Shown here piece after piece: positions 42,892-51,391 of a stretch of DNA of 64,000 nucleotides (positions are counted from its first letter, which is position 1; every line of letters begins with the position of its first letter). A program made the translations under genes and the position numbers. The notes beneath the pieces were generated by a model. The model saw only the letters and a list, made by a program, of their open reading frames with translations, ran no database searches and had not been told where the DNA came from. Source of the DNA: DASQPR01 sp035713725 (GTDB taxonomy: Bacteria; Actinomycetota; Actinomycetes; Mycobacteriales; Micromonosporaceae); contig DASTMZ010000154.1 in NCBI GenBank assembly GCA_035713725.1, positions 1 through 64,000 of the forward strand, written 5' to 3'.

Positions 42892-44504
42892 GCGTCCCGC
42901 CGGCGTACCAACCAGATCGCGACGACCAGCGCGACGGCGGCGTACCCGCACAGCACCGCGAAGCCGCCCCACGGCGCGATCGCATAGTCGAAGCGCGGAC
43001 GGGTGTGCTGGATCGCGAGGCCGGCCGTCGGAGTGAGTCGATTGATCCAGTTCGCGACGCCGAGCGACGGTACGAGCGACGCGACGATCTGCGGCACGAG
43101 CACGAGCCCGACGACGAGCGCGATGGCCCGCGCCGACCGCTTCAGGATGACGCCGACGCTCAGACTGAACACCGCCAACACGGCAAGGAACAACGCCGTA
43201 CCGACGACCGCACGCAGCACCGTGCCGTCGGCGAGCGTCGGATGTGGGTACGCCGGCGGCTGGTACCCGTTTCGGCGAAGCACCGGCTGGGCGATGTAGA
43301 ACGCGGTGAGGCTTGCGACCAGCCCGGCCACGAAGACCGCGACGCCAACCACGATCGCCTTGGCGCCGAGCACTCGGCGTCGCCGCGGGGTGGCCGCGAA
43401 CGTGGTCCGGATCATGCCGGTCTTGTATTCGCCGGCGGCGAACAGGACTCCGAGCGCGATGACCGCCAGCAGACCAAGCTGCACCCCGGACAGGCTGTTC
43501 ACCACGATGTCGTCGTCACCGACCGGGAAGCTCGGGATGCCGTAACCCGCGACGTCGCCGGCGCCGTGGACCGTGAACGGACCGTCGCCCGCGGTGAACG
43601 GGCCATCGCCATCGGTCGGCACATTCGCCGGCGGGCCACCCTTTGTGCCGGCGCCGCCGTTGAGCATCAGCTCGCTCCAACCGGGAAACTGCTGCGGCGC
43701 GTTCGGTTGGATCGTCACGTGGTCGAACGTGGCCGCGCCGAGGGACAGGACGAGGCTTGTCGAACTCCCACCCGATGTCTTCGTGACGCGCAGGACGGGC
43801 GGCGACGCGACGAACATGCCGATCTCCGCGGTCGGCGCGAGCGCACCCACGCGTACCGTGCCGACCGCGTGCCACGTCGTCCCATCGGTGGACTCAGAAC
43901 CGGTGATCACTGCGCCGGAACGCGTGAGCCGCAGCCATCGCGGTGCGCCAAGGTCTGGTCCGGGGATGTCGGTGTCGAAGTTCGCTTGCAGCCGTACGCC
44001 GTGCCGTGGCGTGACCATGATGGCCGCGTACGGTGATCCGGCCGTGGTGTTCTGTTTGATCATGAGGCCTGCCCTGGCCCACTCCTGGGAGTTGAGCTGG
44101 CTCGACACCCGCGCGACCACCGTGCCGTCGCCGGCCATCGGCTGGTGTACGAACGTGAACTGGTCGGTGAAGTGCGGAGCCTCGTTCGCGTTGGTGCTGC
44201 TCGACGCGCTGATCAGCGGCGTGACCAGAACGGTGAGCAAGATGGTGGCCAACAGGCACCGCACGGAGCTGCGGACCGAACGGAGCTTCGTCCACTCTGC
44301 CCGGAGCAGATGTCCGAAGCCGTCGCGCGGGTTCCGTACGGTCGTGCGGTAGCTCGGCTGGGCATCGCGGTAGCCGGACTCGGTCCCGCGGTCAGTCCGG
44401 TCGGCGGCATCGCGGTCAGTCTGGTCGGCGGCATCGCGGTCAGTCTGGTCGGCGGTGGAGCGATTGGTCTGCTCGACACCGGATCGGCCGGTCGGCTGGG
44501 ACAT
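42888..44504 (-). CDS. ABC-2 permease with extracellular ConA-like domain
   Basis: A 538-residue permease. Residues 1-65 are polar and repetitive (TDRDAADQTDRDAADRTDRG). EWTKLRSVRSSVRCLLATIL begins the first membrane segment (82-100). Between it and the rest lies a large extracellular domain, about 110-268, with beta-sandwich motifs of DUF1349/concanavalin A-like lectins: SQLNSQEWARAGLMIKQNTT, SPYAAIMVTPRHGVRLQANF, APRWLRLTRSGAVITGSEST and AEIGMFVASP. Five more membrane segments follow from about 325. The domain could bind glycan or sense ligand. ATG 44504 (or GTG 44507) overlaps the ATPase stop. Confidence 0.85.
   Translation of the reverse strand: MSQPTGRSGVEQTNRSTADQTDRDAADQTDRDAADRTDRGTESGYRDAQPSYRTTVRNPRDGFGHLLRAEWTKLRSVRSSVRCLLATILLTVLVTPLISASSSTNANEAPHFTDQFTFVHQPMAGDGTVVARVSSQLNSQEWARAGLMIKQNTTAGSPYAAIMVTPRHGVRLQANFDTDIPGPDLGAPRWLRLTRSGAVITGSESTDGTTWHAVGTVRVGALAPTAEIGMFVASPPVLRVTKTSGGSSTSLVLSLGAATFDHVTIQPNAPQQFPGWSELMLNGGAGTKGGPPANVPTDGDGPFTAGDGPFTVHGAGDVAGYGIPSFPVGDDDIVVNSLSGVQLGLLAVIALGVLFAAGEYKTGMIRTTFAATPRRRRVLGAKAIVVGVAVFVAGLVASLTAFYIAQPVLRRNGYQPPAYPHPTLADGTVLRAVVGTALFLAVLAVFSLSVGVILKRSARAIALVVGLVLVPQIVASLVPSLGVANWINRLTPTAGLAIQHTRPRFDYAIAPWGGFAVLCGYAAVALVVAIWLVRRRDA
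44391..44462 (-). repeat. 24-bp tandem repeats in permease N-terminus
   Basis: Three 24-bp units (on the plus strand, beginning GTCAGTCCGG or GTCAGTCTGG) encode the repeated octapeptide DQTDRDAA in the cytoplasmic N-terminus of the ConA-domain permease. The third unit has diverged at its end. Confidence 0.85.
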
Positions 44505-45451
44505 CACGCCTCCGTTGCGACAGGTGATGCGTCGGGTGTGTCGGGCGCGCTGAACTCGACAGCGTCCCGGGTCAGGTCCATGTACGCCTCCTCGAGCGAG
44601 GCGCGATGCGGAGCCAACTCGGTGAACGGCAGCGCTCGCTCGGTGAGCAGCGCGGCAATGCGATCGGCCGGCAGCCCGCGAACGGTGACCGTTTCCCGAT
44701 CGATCGCCGCGACGGTGGCGCCGTGACTCGCAAGCGCGGTCATCGCCTCTGACCGCTGCACAGTACGCAGCACGACGAGGTCCAACGACGCGGCCGCGAG
44801 CAGTTGCGCGACGCTCGTGTCGGCGATCAGCCGGCCGCGACCGATCACGATGAGATGGTCGGCGCTGCCTTCCAGCTCGCTCATCAGGTGACTGGAGACG
44901 AAGACGACACGCCCTTCGTCAGCCAGCCGTCGCAGCAGGCCGCGCATCCAGTGGATGCCTTCGGGATCCAGGCCGTTCACCGGCTCGTCGAACATCAGAA
45001 CCGGCGGATCGCCGAGCAGCGCGGCGGCGATCCCGAGACGCTGGCGCATCCCGAGCGAAAAGCCGCCACCGCGCCGGCGCGCGGCCGACTCCAGGCCGAC
45101 CATCGCGAGGACCGTGTCGACGCGTCGACGCGGAATGCCGTTGCTGTGCGCCATCCACAGCAGGTGGTCGCGCGCGCGCCGGCTCGGATGGATTGCGCCG
45201 GCGTCGAGTAGCGCGCCGACTTCGCACAACGGCGTACGCAACGCGGCGTACCGCCGGCCGCCGACAAGCGCCGCACCGCCGTCCGGTGCGTCCAAGCCGA
45301 GAATCATGCGCATCGTCGTCGACTTGCCCGCGCCGTTCGGGCCGACGAAGCCGGTGACCCGGCCAGCGCCAACGGTGAAGGACAGTCGGTCGACCGCGAG
45401 CGTGCGCCCGTAGCGCTTGCGAAGGTCGCGGACCTCGATGGTGGTCGCCAT
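44504..45451 (-). CDS. ABC transporter ATP-binding protein
   Basis: 315 residues of the multidrug/bacitracin-type ABC ATPase family: Walker A GPNGAGKST (37-45), signature FSLGMRQRLGIAAALLGDPP, Walker B VLMFDEPVNGLDPEGIHWMR and H-loop FVSSHLMSELE. A C-terminal extension of about 100 residues with SLEEAYMDLTRD is typical of this group. First gene of the leftward operon; ATG 45451 sits inside an inverted repeat that could be its operator. Divergent from a two-component system, a common arrangement for stress-induced exporters. Confidence 0.93.
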   Translation of the reverse strand: MATTIEVRDLRKRYGRTLAVDRLSFTVGAGRVTGFVGPNGAGKSTTMRMILGLDAPDGGAALVGGRRYAALRTPLCEVGALLDAGAIHPSRRARDHLLWMAHSNGIPRRRVDTVLAMVGLESAARRRGGGFSLGMRQRLGIAAALLGDPPVLMFDEPVNGLDPEGIHWMRGLLRRLADEGRVVFVSSHLMSELEGSADHLIVIGRGRLIADTSVAQLLAAASLDLVVLRTVQRSEAMTALASHGATVAAIDRETVTVRGLPADRIAALLTERALPFTELAPHRASLEEAYMDLTRDAVEFSAPDTPDASPVATEA

Positions 45452-45471
45452 GTCCGCGACGCTACGGACAT
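45450..45471. promoter_or_regulatory. Inverted repeat over the ABC ATPase start
   Basis: ATGTCCG, eight-base spacer CGACGCTA, CGGACAT: a perfect 7-bp inverted repeat that includes the ABC ATPase start codon (45451-45449). Position in the gap between a three-gene exporter and its divergent kinase-regulator pair makes it a candidate operator or a hairpin masking the ribosome site. Confidence 0.4.
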
Positions 45472-45511
45472 CTGCCGCCGAGGTCGTCACGGCGCCGAGC
45501 CGTGTTTACGC

Positions 45512-45530
45512 GACGTGGGCGAGCCACGTC
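45512..45530. promoter_or_regulatory. Second inverted repeat in ABC/TCS gap
   Basis: GACGTGG, five-base spacer GCGAG, CCACGTC: a perfect 7-bp inverted repeat midway in the 166-base divergent gap. NarL-type response regulators often bind such short-spaced repeats, so it may be a site for the regulator encoded at 46868, controlling both directions. Inference from position and symmetry only. Confidence 0.4.
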
Positions 45531-45617
45531 CGATGCCTGCATCACTCTCGCGAGGGATGCCTTGACGGCTGACGACGGGGACGCCAGCAGGGCCGGGTTG
45601 CGTCCACAATTGCGTAC

Positions 45618-46871
45618 GTGGGTGGGCCGAGCACACTGATCGCGCGGGCAGCGGTGGCCCGCCGTCGACTCGCCGGCCGAAGCGACTGGTCGGCACCGGC
45701 CGCCATCGTGCTCGGCGTGCTCGCCATCATCGAGACGATGTTGCGCGGTGGCGACTCAAGCGGCGAGGTCAGCATCGCGGTGTTGATCGGGCTCTTCACC
45801 ACGGTCCCGCTGGCGTTGGCCGCGACGCACGGCACGGTCACCGCGGTGACGATCGTCGCGGCGACGTTCGTGACGCTGGCCGGCGGCCGGTGGCCGACCG
45901 GCGCTGGTGTGGTCGCCATCGTCATTGCGCTCTACCTCGTCGGCCGGCGAGGGCATCACCGCGTGCCGTGGGTGATCACTTCGCTGTTCGCGGTGTTCGC
46001 GGTGACCGCGACGATCGGTGGCGGCACGTCGGACTGGGTGGCCGGAACTGTACTGCTCGCGCTGACCGGGACCGCGCTCGCGATCGGCGGGGCGCGGCAC
46101 GCACGGGAGTTCGCCCGCAGACGAGACGCCGCCGAGCAGGCGATCGCCGACACGCTGGTGCAGCACGCGGCGCGTGGCGAGCGGGTACGCATCGCCCGTG
46201 AGTTGCACGACGTGGTCGCGCACCACATCTCGATGATCGCCGTACAGGTGGAGACCGCTCGGCTCACCACGCCCGACCTGCCGCCGGATGGTGAGAAGCG
46301 GCTCATCGCGATCGGTGACACGGCGCGCGTCGCGCTGACCGAGATGCGGCGGCTGCTCGGAGTGCTCCGGGACGACACGCGTACGCCGCCGATGCGCGAG
46401 CCGCAGCCCGGGTTGGAGCAACTGAACGAGCTGATCGACGAGGCGCGGGACGTAGTGCCGGCGAGTACGCGACTCATCGTGCGTGGCCACGTGATGCCGC
46501 TCGACCCGGGTGTGGAACTCACCGCGTACCGCATCGTTCAGGAGGCGTTGACGAATGCACGGCGGCACGCGCCCGGTGCCTCGGTCGACGTCGAGTTGAC
46601 GTACACGGACGACGCGCTTCGGGTGCGCGTACGGGACAACGGCCCCGGCCCACCGGACGGCAGCGCACCGGACGGCAGCGCACCGGACGGCAGCGCATCG
46701 AACGGCAGCGCATCGAACGGCAGCGCAACGGGCGGCGGCGCACCCGGCGGCCATGGGCTGCTCGGCATGCGTGAGCGCGCGGCCATGGTCGGCGGCGACC
46801 TTCGCGCCGGGCCGGCGCAGCCCACCGGATTCCTCGTCGAGGCGGTGCTGCCGTCCGGAGCGGCGCCATGA
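45618..46871 (+). CDS. Sensor histidine kinase (HisKA_3 type)
   Basis: 417 residues. About five membrane segments (25-155) without a large sensor loop, then the dimerisation-phosphoacceptor helix ARELHDVVAHHISMIAVQVE with His197, and the HATPase domain: ELTAYRIVQEALTNARRHAP (N-box), VRVRDNGPGPP (G1) and HGLLGMRERAAMVGG (G2). The ATP lid between G1 and G2 holds an expanded repeat of about 30 residues. Partner of the NarL-type regulator downstream (ATGA overlap), and probably of the divergent ABC exporter. Confidence 0.92.
   Translation: MGGPSTLIARAAVARRRLAGRSDWSAPAAIVLGVLAIIETMLRGGDSSGEVSIAVLIGLFTTVPLALAATHGTVTAVTIVAATFVTLAGGRWPTGAGVVAIVIALYLVGRRGHHRVPWVITSLFAVFAVTATIGGGTSDWVAGTVLLALTGTALAIGGARHAREFARRRDAAEQAIADTLVQHAARGERVRIARELHDVVAHHISMIAVQVETARLTTPDLPPDGEKRLIAIGDTARVALTEMRRLLGVLRDDTRTPPMREPQPGLEQLNELIDEARDVVPASTRLIVRGHVMPLDPGVELTAYRIVQEALTNARRHAPGASVDVELTYTDDALRVRVRDNGPGPPDGSAPDGSAPDGSASNGSASNGSATGGGAPGGHGLLGMRERAAMVGGDLRAGPAQPTGFLVEAVLPSGAAP
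46651..46740 (+). repeat. 15-bp tandem repeats in the kinase ATP lid
   Basis: Six consecutive 15-bp units (CACCGGACGGCAGCG three times, CATCGAACGGCAGCG twice, then CAACGGGCGGCGGCG) encode PDGSA, SNGSA and similar pentapeptides between the G1 and G2 boxes. Earlier copies are identical, so the expansion looks recent. Confidence 0.9.
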
Positions 46872-47560
46872 TCAGCGTGGTGGTCGTGGACGACCAGGAG
46901 GTGGTACGCGTTGCGTTCGGCGCTCTGCTCGTCACGCAGTCCGACTTCCGGGTGGCGGGCAGTGCCGCCGACGGCGTCGAGGCAATCGCGGTGTGCCGGC
47001 AGCAGCGTCCCGATGTGGTGCTGATGGACGTACGGATGCCGGTGATGGACGGGATCGAGGCGACCAGACGGATCGTCGGCGACGCGGGCACCGAAGACGC
47101 TCCCCGAATCGTCATGTTGACCACGTTCGACCTCGACGAGTACGTCTACGACGCGCTCGCCGCCGGTGCGAGTGGCTTCCTGCTCAAGGACGTGACCGCG
47201 GACCGGCTCTTCGACGCGGTACGGGTCGTCGCGGCCGGCGACGCGCTGCTGGCGCCGGCCGTGACGCGACGGCTCATCGGCGAGTTCGCTCGATTGCGAC
47301 TTCGCCCGCCGCGTTCGGCTCGCCTCGGTGCCCTGACGCCCCGGGAAACCGAGGTGCTGCGCCTGATCGCTGAGGGGCTGTCGAACTCTGAGATCGCCGG
47401 CCGGCTCGTGGTCAGCGAGGAGACGGTCAAGACACACGTGAGCCGCTTGCTGAGCAAGCTCGGCCTGCGCGACCGCACCCAGGCGGTGATCACCGCGTAC
47501 GAGTCCGGCCTCGTGGTGCCCCGGTCCGGTCACGGTTCGGCGTCGTCGGCGCCCGACTGA
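46868..47560 (+). CDS. NarL/LuxR-family response regulator
   Basis: 230 residues: receiver domain with phosphoacceptor Asp54 in VVLMDVRMPVMDGIEATRRI, acidic VVVDDQE near the start, Lys in FLLKDVTADRLFDAV; linker; LuxR-type helix-turn-helix at the end (LTPRETEVLRLIAEGLSNSE, then VSEETVKTHVSRLLSKLGLR). Cognate of the kinase at 45618, and likely regulator of the divergent ABC operon and possibly of itself through the repeats at 45450-45530. Confidence 0.93.
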   Translation: MISVVVVDDQEVVRVAFGALLVTQSDFRVAGSAADGVEAIAVCRQQRPDVVLMDVRMPVMDGIEATRRIVGDAGTEDAPRIVMLTTFDLDEYVYDALAAGASGFLLKDVTADRLFDAVRVVAAGDALLAPAVTRRLIGEFARLRLRPPRSARLGALTPRETEVLRLIAEGLSNSEIAGRLVVSEETVKTHVSRLLSKLGLRDRTQAVITAYESGLVVPRSGHGSASSAPD

Positions 47561-47637
47561 CGGGAAGTGGACAGCCGGTGAACGTGACGTTGCACCGCAT
47601 CACGGACGCGGCGCCGACGACCCAGGCGGATCACGTG

Positions 47638-47666
47638 TTACTGTGAAATCCCGTGGACGGTATGAT
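47638..47666 (+). promoter_or_regulatory. Promoter upstream of pyrG
   Basis: TTACTG (47638-47643), a 17-base spacer, and TATGAT (47661-47666), close to the sigma-70 consensus and lying in the 205-base gap before pyrG. It would give a leader of about 95 bases. Actinobacterial pyrG is known in some species to be controlled through reiterative G addition at a GGG-type initial run; no such run is obvious here, and no terminator hairpin with a T run was found. Confidence 0.6.
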
Positions 47667-47765
47667 CATCTGGGTTCATCCCGTCGCCGCTGACCGCGAG
47701 ATCGCCGGTCACCGCAATCCGCCCGCGGCGAGGTTCGCCGTCGGCGACGACCACGGGAGCCGGTC

Positions 47766-49466
47766 TTGACGCCATTGGCACGGACGACCAAGCACATCTT
47801 CGTCACCGGGGGCGTGGCCTCCTCGCTCGGCAAGGGACTGACCGCGTCGAGCCTCGGCAACCTGCTCACCGCGCGCGGCCTGCGTGTCGTGATGCAGAAA
47901 CTCGATCCCTACCTGAACGTCGACCCCGGCACCATGAACCCGTTCCAGCACGGCGAGGTGTTCGTCACCGACGACGGCGCGGAGACCGATCTCGACGTCG
48001 GCCACTACGAGCGATTCCTCGACCGCGATCTGTCCGGCAAAGCGAATATCACGACCGGCCAGATCTACTCGGCGGTGATCGCGAAGGAGCGGCGCGGCGA
48101 ATACCTGGGCGACACCGTACAAGTCATCCCGCACATCACGAACGAGATCAAGGCCTGCATTCGCGCGATGGCCGACCCGGACGACGACGGGCGGTCGCCG
48201 GACGTGGTGATCACCGAGGTCGGCGGCACCGTTGGCGACATCGAGTCGTTGCCGTTCCTCGAGGCGATTCGCCAGGTGCGCCACGACATCGGCCGCGACA
48301 ACGTGTTCTACCTGCACGTCTCGCTCGTACCCTTCCTGGCGCCGTCCGGCGAGCTCAAGACGAAACCGACCCAGCACTCCGTCGCAGCGCTGCGCAACAT
48401 CGGTATTCAGCCGGACGCCCTGGTCTGCCGGTCGGACCGCGAGATCCCGGAGAACCTCAAGCACAAGCTCTCGCTCTACTGCGACGTGGACCGGGAGGCG
48501 GTCGTCTCGGCCGCCGACGCACCGAGCATCTACGACATCCCCAAGGTGTTGCACCGCGAGGGCCTCGACGCGTACGTCGTCCGTCGTCTCGGCCTGTCGT
48601 TCCGCGACGTGGACTGGACTCGCTGGGACGATCTGCTGGAGCGCGTACACCACCCGCAGCACGCGGTGCGCATCGCGATCGTCGGCAAATACGTCGACCT
48701 GCCGGATGCGTACCTGTCGGTGTCGGAAGCGGTCCGTGCCGCCGGGTTCGCGCACCGGGCCCGCGTGACGATCTGCTGGGTACCAAGCGATGACTGCATC
48801 TCGCCGACCGGGGCAGCGGCGGCGCTGTCCGATGTGGACGGCATCGTGATCCCGGGCGGCTTCGGCGTGCGCGGCATCGAGGGCAAGATCGGTGCGATTC
48901 GCTTCGCCCGCGAGAACGGCATCCCGGTGCTCGGTCTCTGTCTCGGCCTACAGTGCATGACGATCGAGGTGGCGCGTCACCTCGCCGGCCTCGAGGGCGC
49001 GAACTCGCTGGAGTTCGATCCGGACGCGGCGCACCCGGTGATCGCGACGATGGCCGACCAGACCGACATCGTGGCCGGCCGCGGCGACATGGGCGGGACG
49101 ATGCGGCTCGGTGCCTATCCGGCAGTGCTCGTCGACGGCTCGATCGTCGCCGACGCGTACGGCAAGTCCGACGTCGACGAGCGGCACCGGCATCGGTACG
49201 AGGTCAACAATGCGTACCGTGATCGGCTGACGGAGGCCGGCCTGCGGTTCTCCGGGCTGTCGCCGGACGGTCATCTCGTGGAGTTCATCGAGCTGGACCG
49301 CGGGCTGCACCCGTATTTCGTGGCGACCCAGGCACACCCCGAGCTGAAGAGCCGGCCGACGCGCTCGCATCCGCTCTTCGACGGGCTGGTCGCGGCCGCG
49401 CTCGCCTATTCCGACGGTGGGCGGCTGCCGGTCACCGTGGAGAAGGCGAAGGTCGGCGCCGCGTGA
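47766..49466 (+). CDS. pyrG: CTP synthase
   Basis: Converts UTP to CTP using glutamine. 566 residues. N-terminal amidoligase domain: KHIFVTGGVASSLGKGLTAS, LDPYLNVDPGTMNPFQHGEV, ITEVGGTVGDIESLPFLEA, STKPTQHS-type stretch (KTKPTQHSVAALRNIGIQPD). C-terminal glutaminase: GGFGVRGIEGKI and catalytic Cys392 in LGLCLGLQCMTIE. Start is taken as TTG 47766, with GGGAGCC upstream; no ATG or GTG fits. Its stop overlaps the NUDIX gene (GTGA). Confidence 0.96.
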   Translation: MTPLARTTKHIFVTGGVASSLGKGLTASSLGNLLTARGLRVVMQKLDPYLNVDPGTMNPFQHGEVFVTDDGAETDLDVGHYERFLDRDLSGKANITTGQIYSAVIAKERRGEYLGDTVQVIPHITNEIKACIRAMADPDDDGRSPDVVITEVGGTVGDIESLPFLEAIRQVRHDIGRDNVFYLHVSLVPFLAPSGELKTKPTQHSVAALRNIGIQPDALVCRSDREIPENLKHKLSLYCDVDREAVVSAADAPSIYDIPKVLHREGLDAYVVRRLGLSFRDVDWTRWDDLLERVHHPQHAVRIAIVGKYVDLPDAYLSVSEAVRAAGFAHRARVTICWVPSDDCISPTGAAAALSDVDGIVIPGGFGVRGIEGKIGAIRFARENGIPVLGLCLGLQCMTIEVARHLAGLEGANSLEFDPDAAHPVIATMADQTDIVAGRGDMGGTMRLGAYPAVLVDGSIVADAYGKSDVDERHRHRYEVNNAYRDRLTEAGLRFSGLSPDGHLVEFIELDRGLHPYFVATQAHPELKSRPTRSHPLFDGLVAAALAYSDGGRLPVTVEKAKVGAA

Positions 49467-50113
49467 GTGCCGAACCCGATCAGGCCGATCCATCCGCACC
49501 GGCACAGCCCGGCCACGCCTACACCGTCCGCCAGCGCGACGTGCACTTCGTCGGCCCGGTGTTCACGCTCGTGACCGACGACGTGGCGATGCCTGGCGGC
49601 GGATTCGCCAAACGGGACTTCATCATCGACGTTGGTGCGGTCGGCATTGTCGCGATCGACGACGACGAGCGTGTCGTGCTGGTGCACCAATATCGGCATC
49701 CGGCCGGCACGTTCCTCTGGGAGCTGCCGGCCGGTCTGATCGACGTCGCAGGCGAACCACTCGCCGCGGCCGCCGCCCGCGAGCTCGCGGAGGAGGCCGA
49801 CCTGATCGCCGACGACTGGCGTCTTCTGCTCGACATCCACCCGACGCCGGGCGTGTCGACCGAAGTGATCCGGCTCTATCTCGCGCGCGGCCTGCACGAC
49901 GTCGCCGCGGATCGCCGCTACCGGCGCGAGCACGAGGAGGCCGACATGACGGTGCGACGCGTGCCGCTAGACGAGGCGGTTGACATGGTGCTGCGCGGCG
50001 AGATCACGAACGCGACGGCCGCCGTCGGCCTCCTCGCCGCCGCCCGCGTCCGCGACACGGGCTGGCCACTGGTACGGCCAATCGACGCGCCGCTACCGCC
50101 GCGCATGACGTAG
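49463..50113 (+). CDS. NUDIX hydrolase, ADP-ribose pyrophosphatase type
   Basis: 216 residues. NUDIX fold with ELPAGLIDVAGEPLAAAAAR continuing ELAEEADL, so the box ends REL-EEAD where the consensus has EExG: the usual Gly is Asp. VVLVHQYRHPAGTFLWELPA and TPGVSTEVIRLYLARGL are typical of ADP-ribose pyrophosphatases such as Rv1700, which has the same position next to pyrG. Cleaves ADP-ribose to AMP and ribose phosphate, if active. GTG 49463 overlaps pyrG. Confidence 0.88.
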   Translation: MSAEPDQADPSAPAQPGHAYTVRQRDVHFVGPVFTLVTDDVAMPGGGFAKRDFIIDVGAVGIVAIDDDERVVLVHQYRHPAGTFLWELPAGLIDVAGEPLAAAAARELAEEADLIADDWRLLLDIHPTPGVSTEVIRLYLARGLHDVAADRRYRREHEEADMTVRRVPLDEAVDMVLRGEITNATAAVGLLAAARVRDTGWPLVRPIDAPLPPRMT

Positions 50114-50275
50114 CCCCCGCCCTAACACTCTGTCAGCGAATCACCCGTCCGGCTGGCGCTGTGTTCGCTGCTCTCGATCGTGTGCGGACTTAGACTCGCG
50201 GCGGCGGCTTCATGTGGTCCGCCGGTGCAATGGCGCCCGGCGCGTGCAGCAGTCGCAAACCTAAGGGGTCACACA

Positions 50276-51391
50276 GTGAAGGTCGGAATCCCTCGCGAGG
50301 TCAAGAACCACGAATACCGTGTGGCGATCACCCCGGCGGGCGTGCACGAGTTCGTACGGCACGGGCACGACGTGTTCATCGAGACCGGTGCCGGCCTCGG
50401 CTCCTCGATTACCGACGACGAGTTCACCGCCGCCGGCGCCAAGATCTTCGCGACCGCCGACGACGTCTGGGAGACCGGTGACCTGATCCTCAAGGTCAAG
50501 GAGCCGATCGCCGAGGAATACCACCGCATGCGGGCGGGTCAGACCCTCTTTACGTACCTTCACCTGGCCGCGTCGAAGGACTGCACCGACGCGCTGCTCG
50601 ACCGCAAGGTGACCGGCATCGCGTACGAGACCGTCGAGCTGCCCGACCACACGCTGCCGCTGCTGGCACCGATGTCCGAGGTCGCCGGGCGGCTCGCGCC
50701 GCAGGTTGGCGCGTACCACCTGATGCGGCCGGCGGGCGGGCGTGGAGTGCTGATGGGCGGCGTGCCCGGCGTACGGCCGGCGAACGTCGTCGTCATCGGC
50801 GGCGGCGTTTCCGGCATGAACGCCACGATGATCGCGCTCGGCATGCAGGCCAACGTCACGCTGCTCGACAAGTCGGTCAACAAGCTGCGCCAGTTGGACG
50901 CGATCTACCAGGGCAAGCTCACGACCGTCGCGTCGAACGCGTACGAGATCCAGGTGGCCGTCCTCGAGGCGGATCTCGTGATCGGCGCGGTCCTCGTACC
51001 AGGTGCGAAGGCGCCGAAGCTCGTCTCGAACGAGTTGGTGAGTCGCATGAAGCCGGGCAGCGTGCTCGTCGACATCTCGATCGATCAGGGCGGCTGTTTC
51101 GAGGACTCGCGACCGACCACCCACGCGGATCCGGTCTACCCGGTGCACAACAGCGTGTTCTACTGCGTGGCTAACATGCCCGGCTCGGTGCCGCACACCA
51201 GCACGTACGCGCTGACGAATGTGACCCTCCCGTACGCGGTCGAGCTGGCCAACCGCGGCTGGCGTGACGCGTTGCGTGCCGACCCGCCGCTCGCGCTTGG
51301 TCTCAACACGTACGACGGGCACGTCACGTACGGACCGGTCGCGGAGGCACACGGCATGGCCCATCTCGCGCTCGCCGAGGTGCTCGGCTGA
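50276..51391 (+). CDS. ald: Alanine dehydrogenase
   Basis: NAD-dependent oxidative deamination of L-alanine to pyruvate and ammonia. 371 residues, full length: VKVGIPREVKNHEYRVAITP at the start with substrate Arg, LFTYLHLAASKDCTDALLDR, MSEVAGRLAPQVGAYHLMRP and the Rossmann VVIGGGVSGMNATMIALGMQ. AAGGGG is seven bases before GTG 50276. TTAGACT (near 50189) may be a -10. The stop overlaps the apparent CTG start of xerD. Confidence 0.96.
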   Translation: MKVGIPREVKNHEYRVAITPAGVHEFVRHGHDVFIETGAGLGSSITDDEFTAAGAKIFATADDVWETGDLILKVKEPIAEEYHRMRAGQTLFTYLHLAASKDCTDALLDRKVTGIAYETVELPDHTLPLLAPMSEVAGRLAPQVGAYHLMRPAGGRGVLMGGVPGVRPANVVVIGGGVSGMNATMIALGMQANVTLLDKSVNKLRQLDAIYQGKLTTVASNAYEIQVAVLEADLVIGAVLVPGAKAPKLVSNELVSRMKPGSVLVDISIDQGGCFEDSRPTTHADPVYPVHNSVFYCVANMPGSVPHTSTYALTNVTLPYAVELANRGWRDALRADPPLALGLNTYDGHVTYGPVAEAHGMAHLALAEVLG

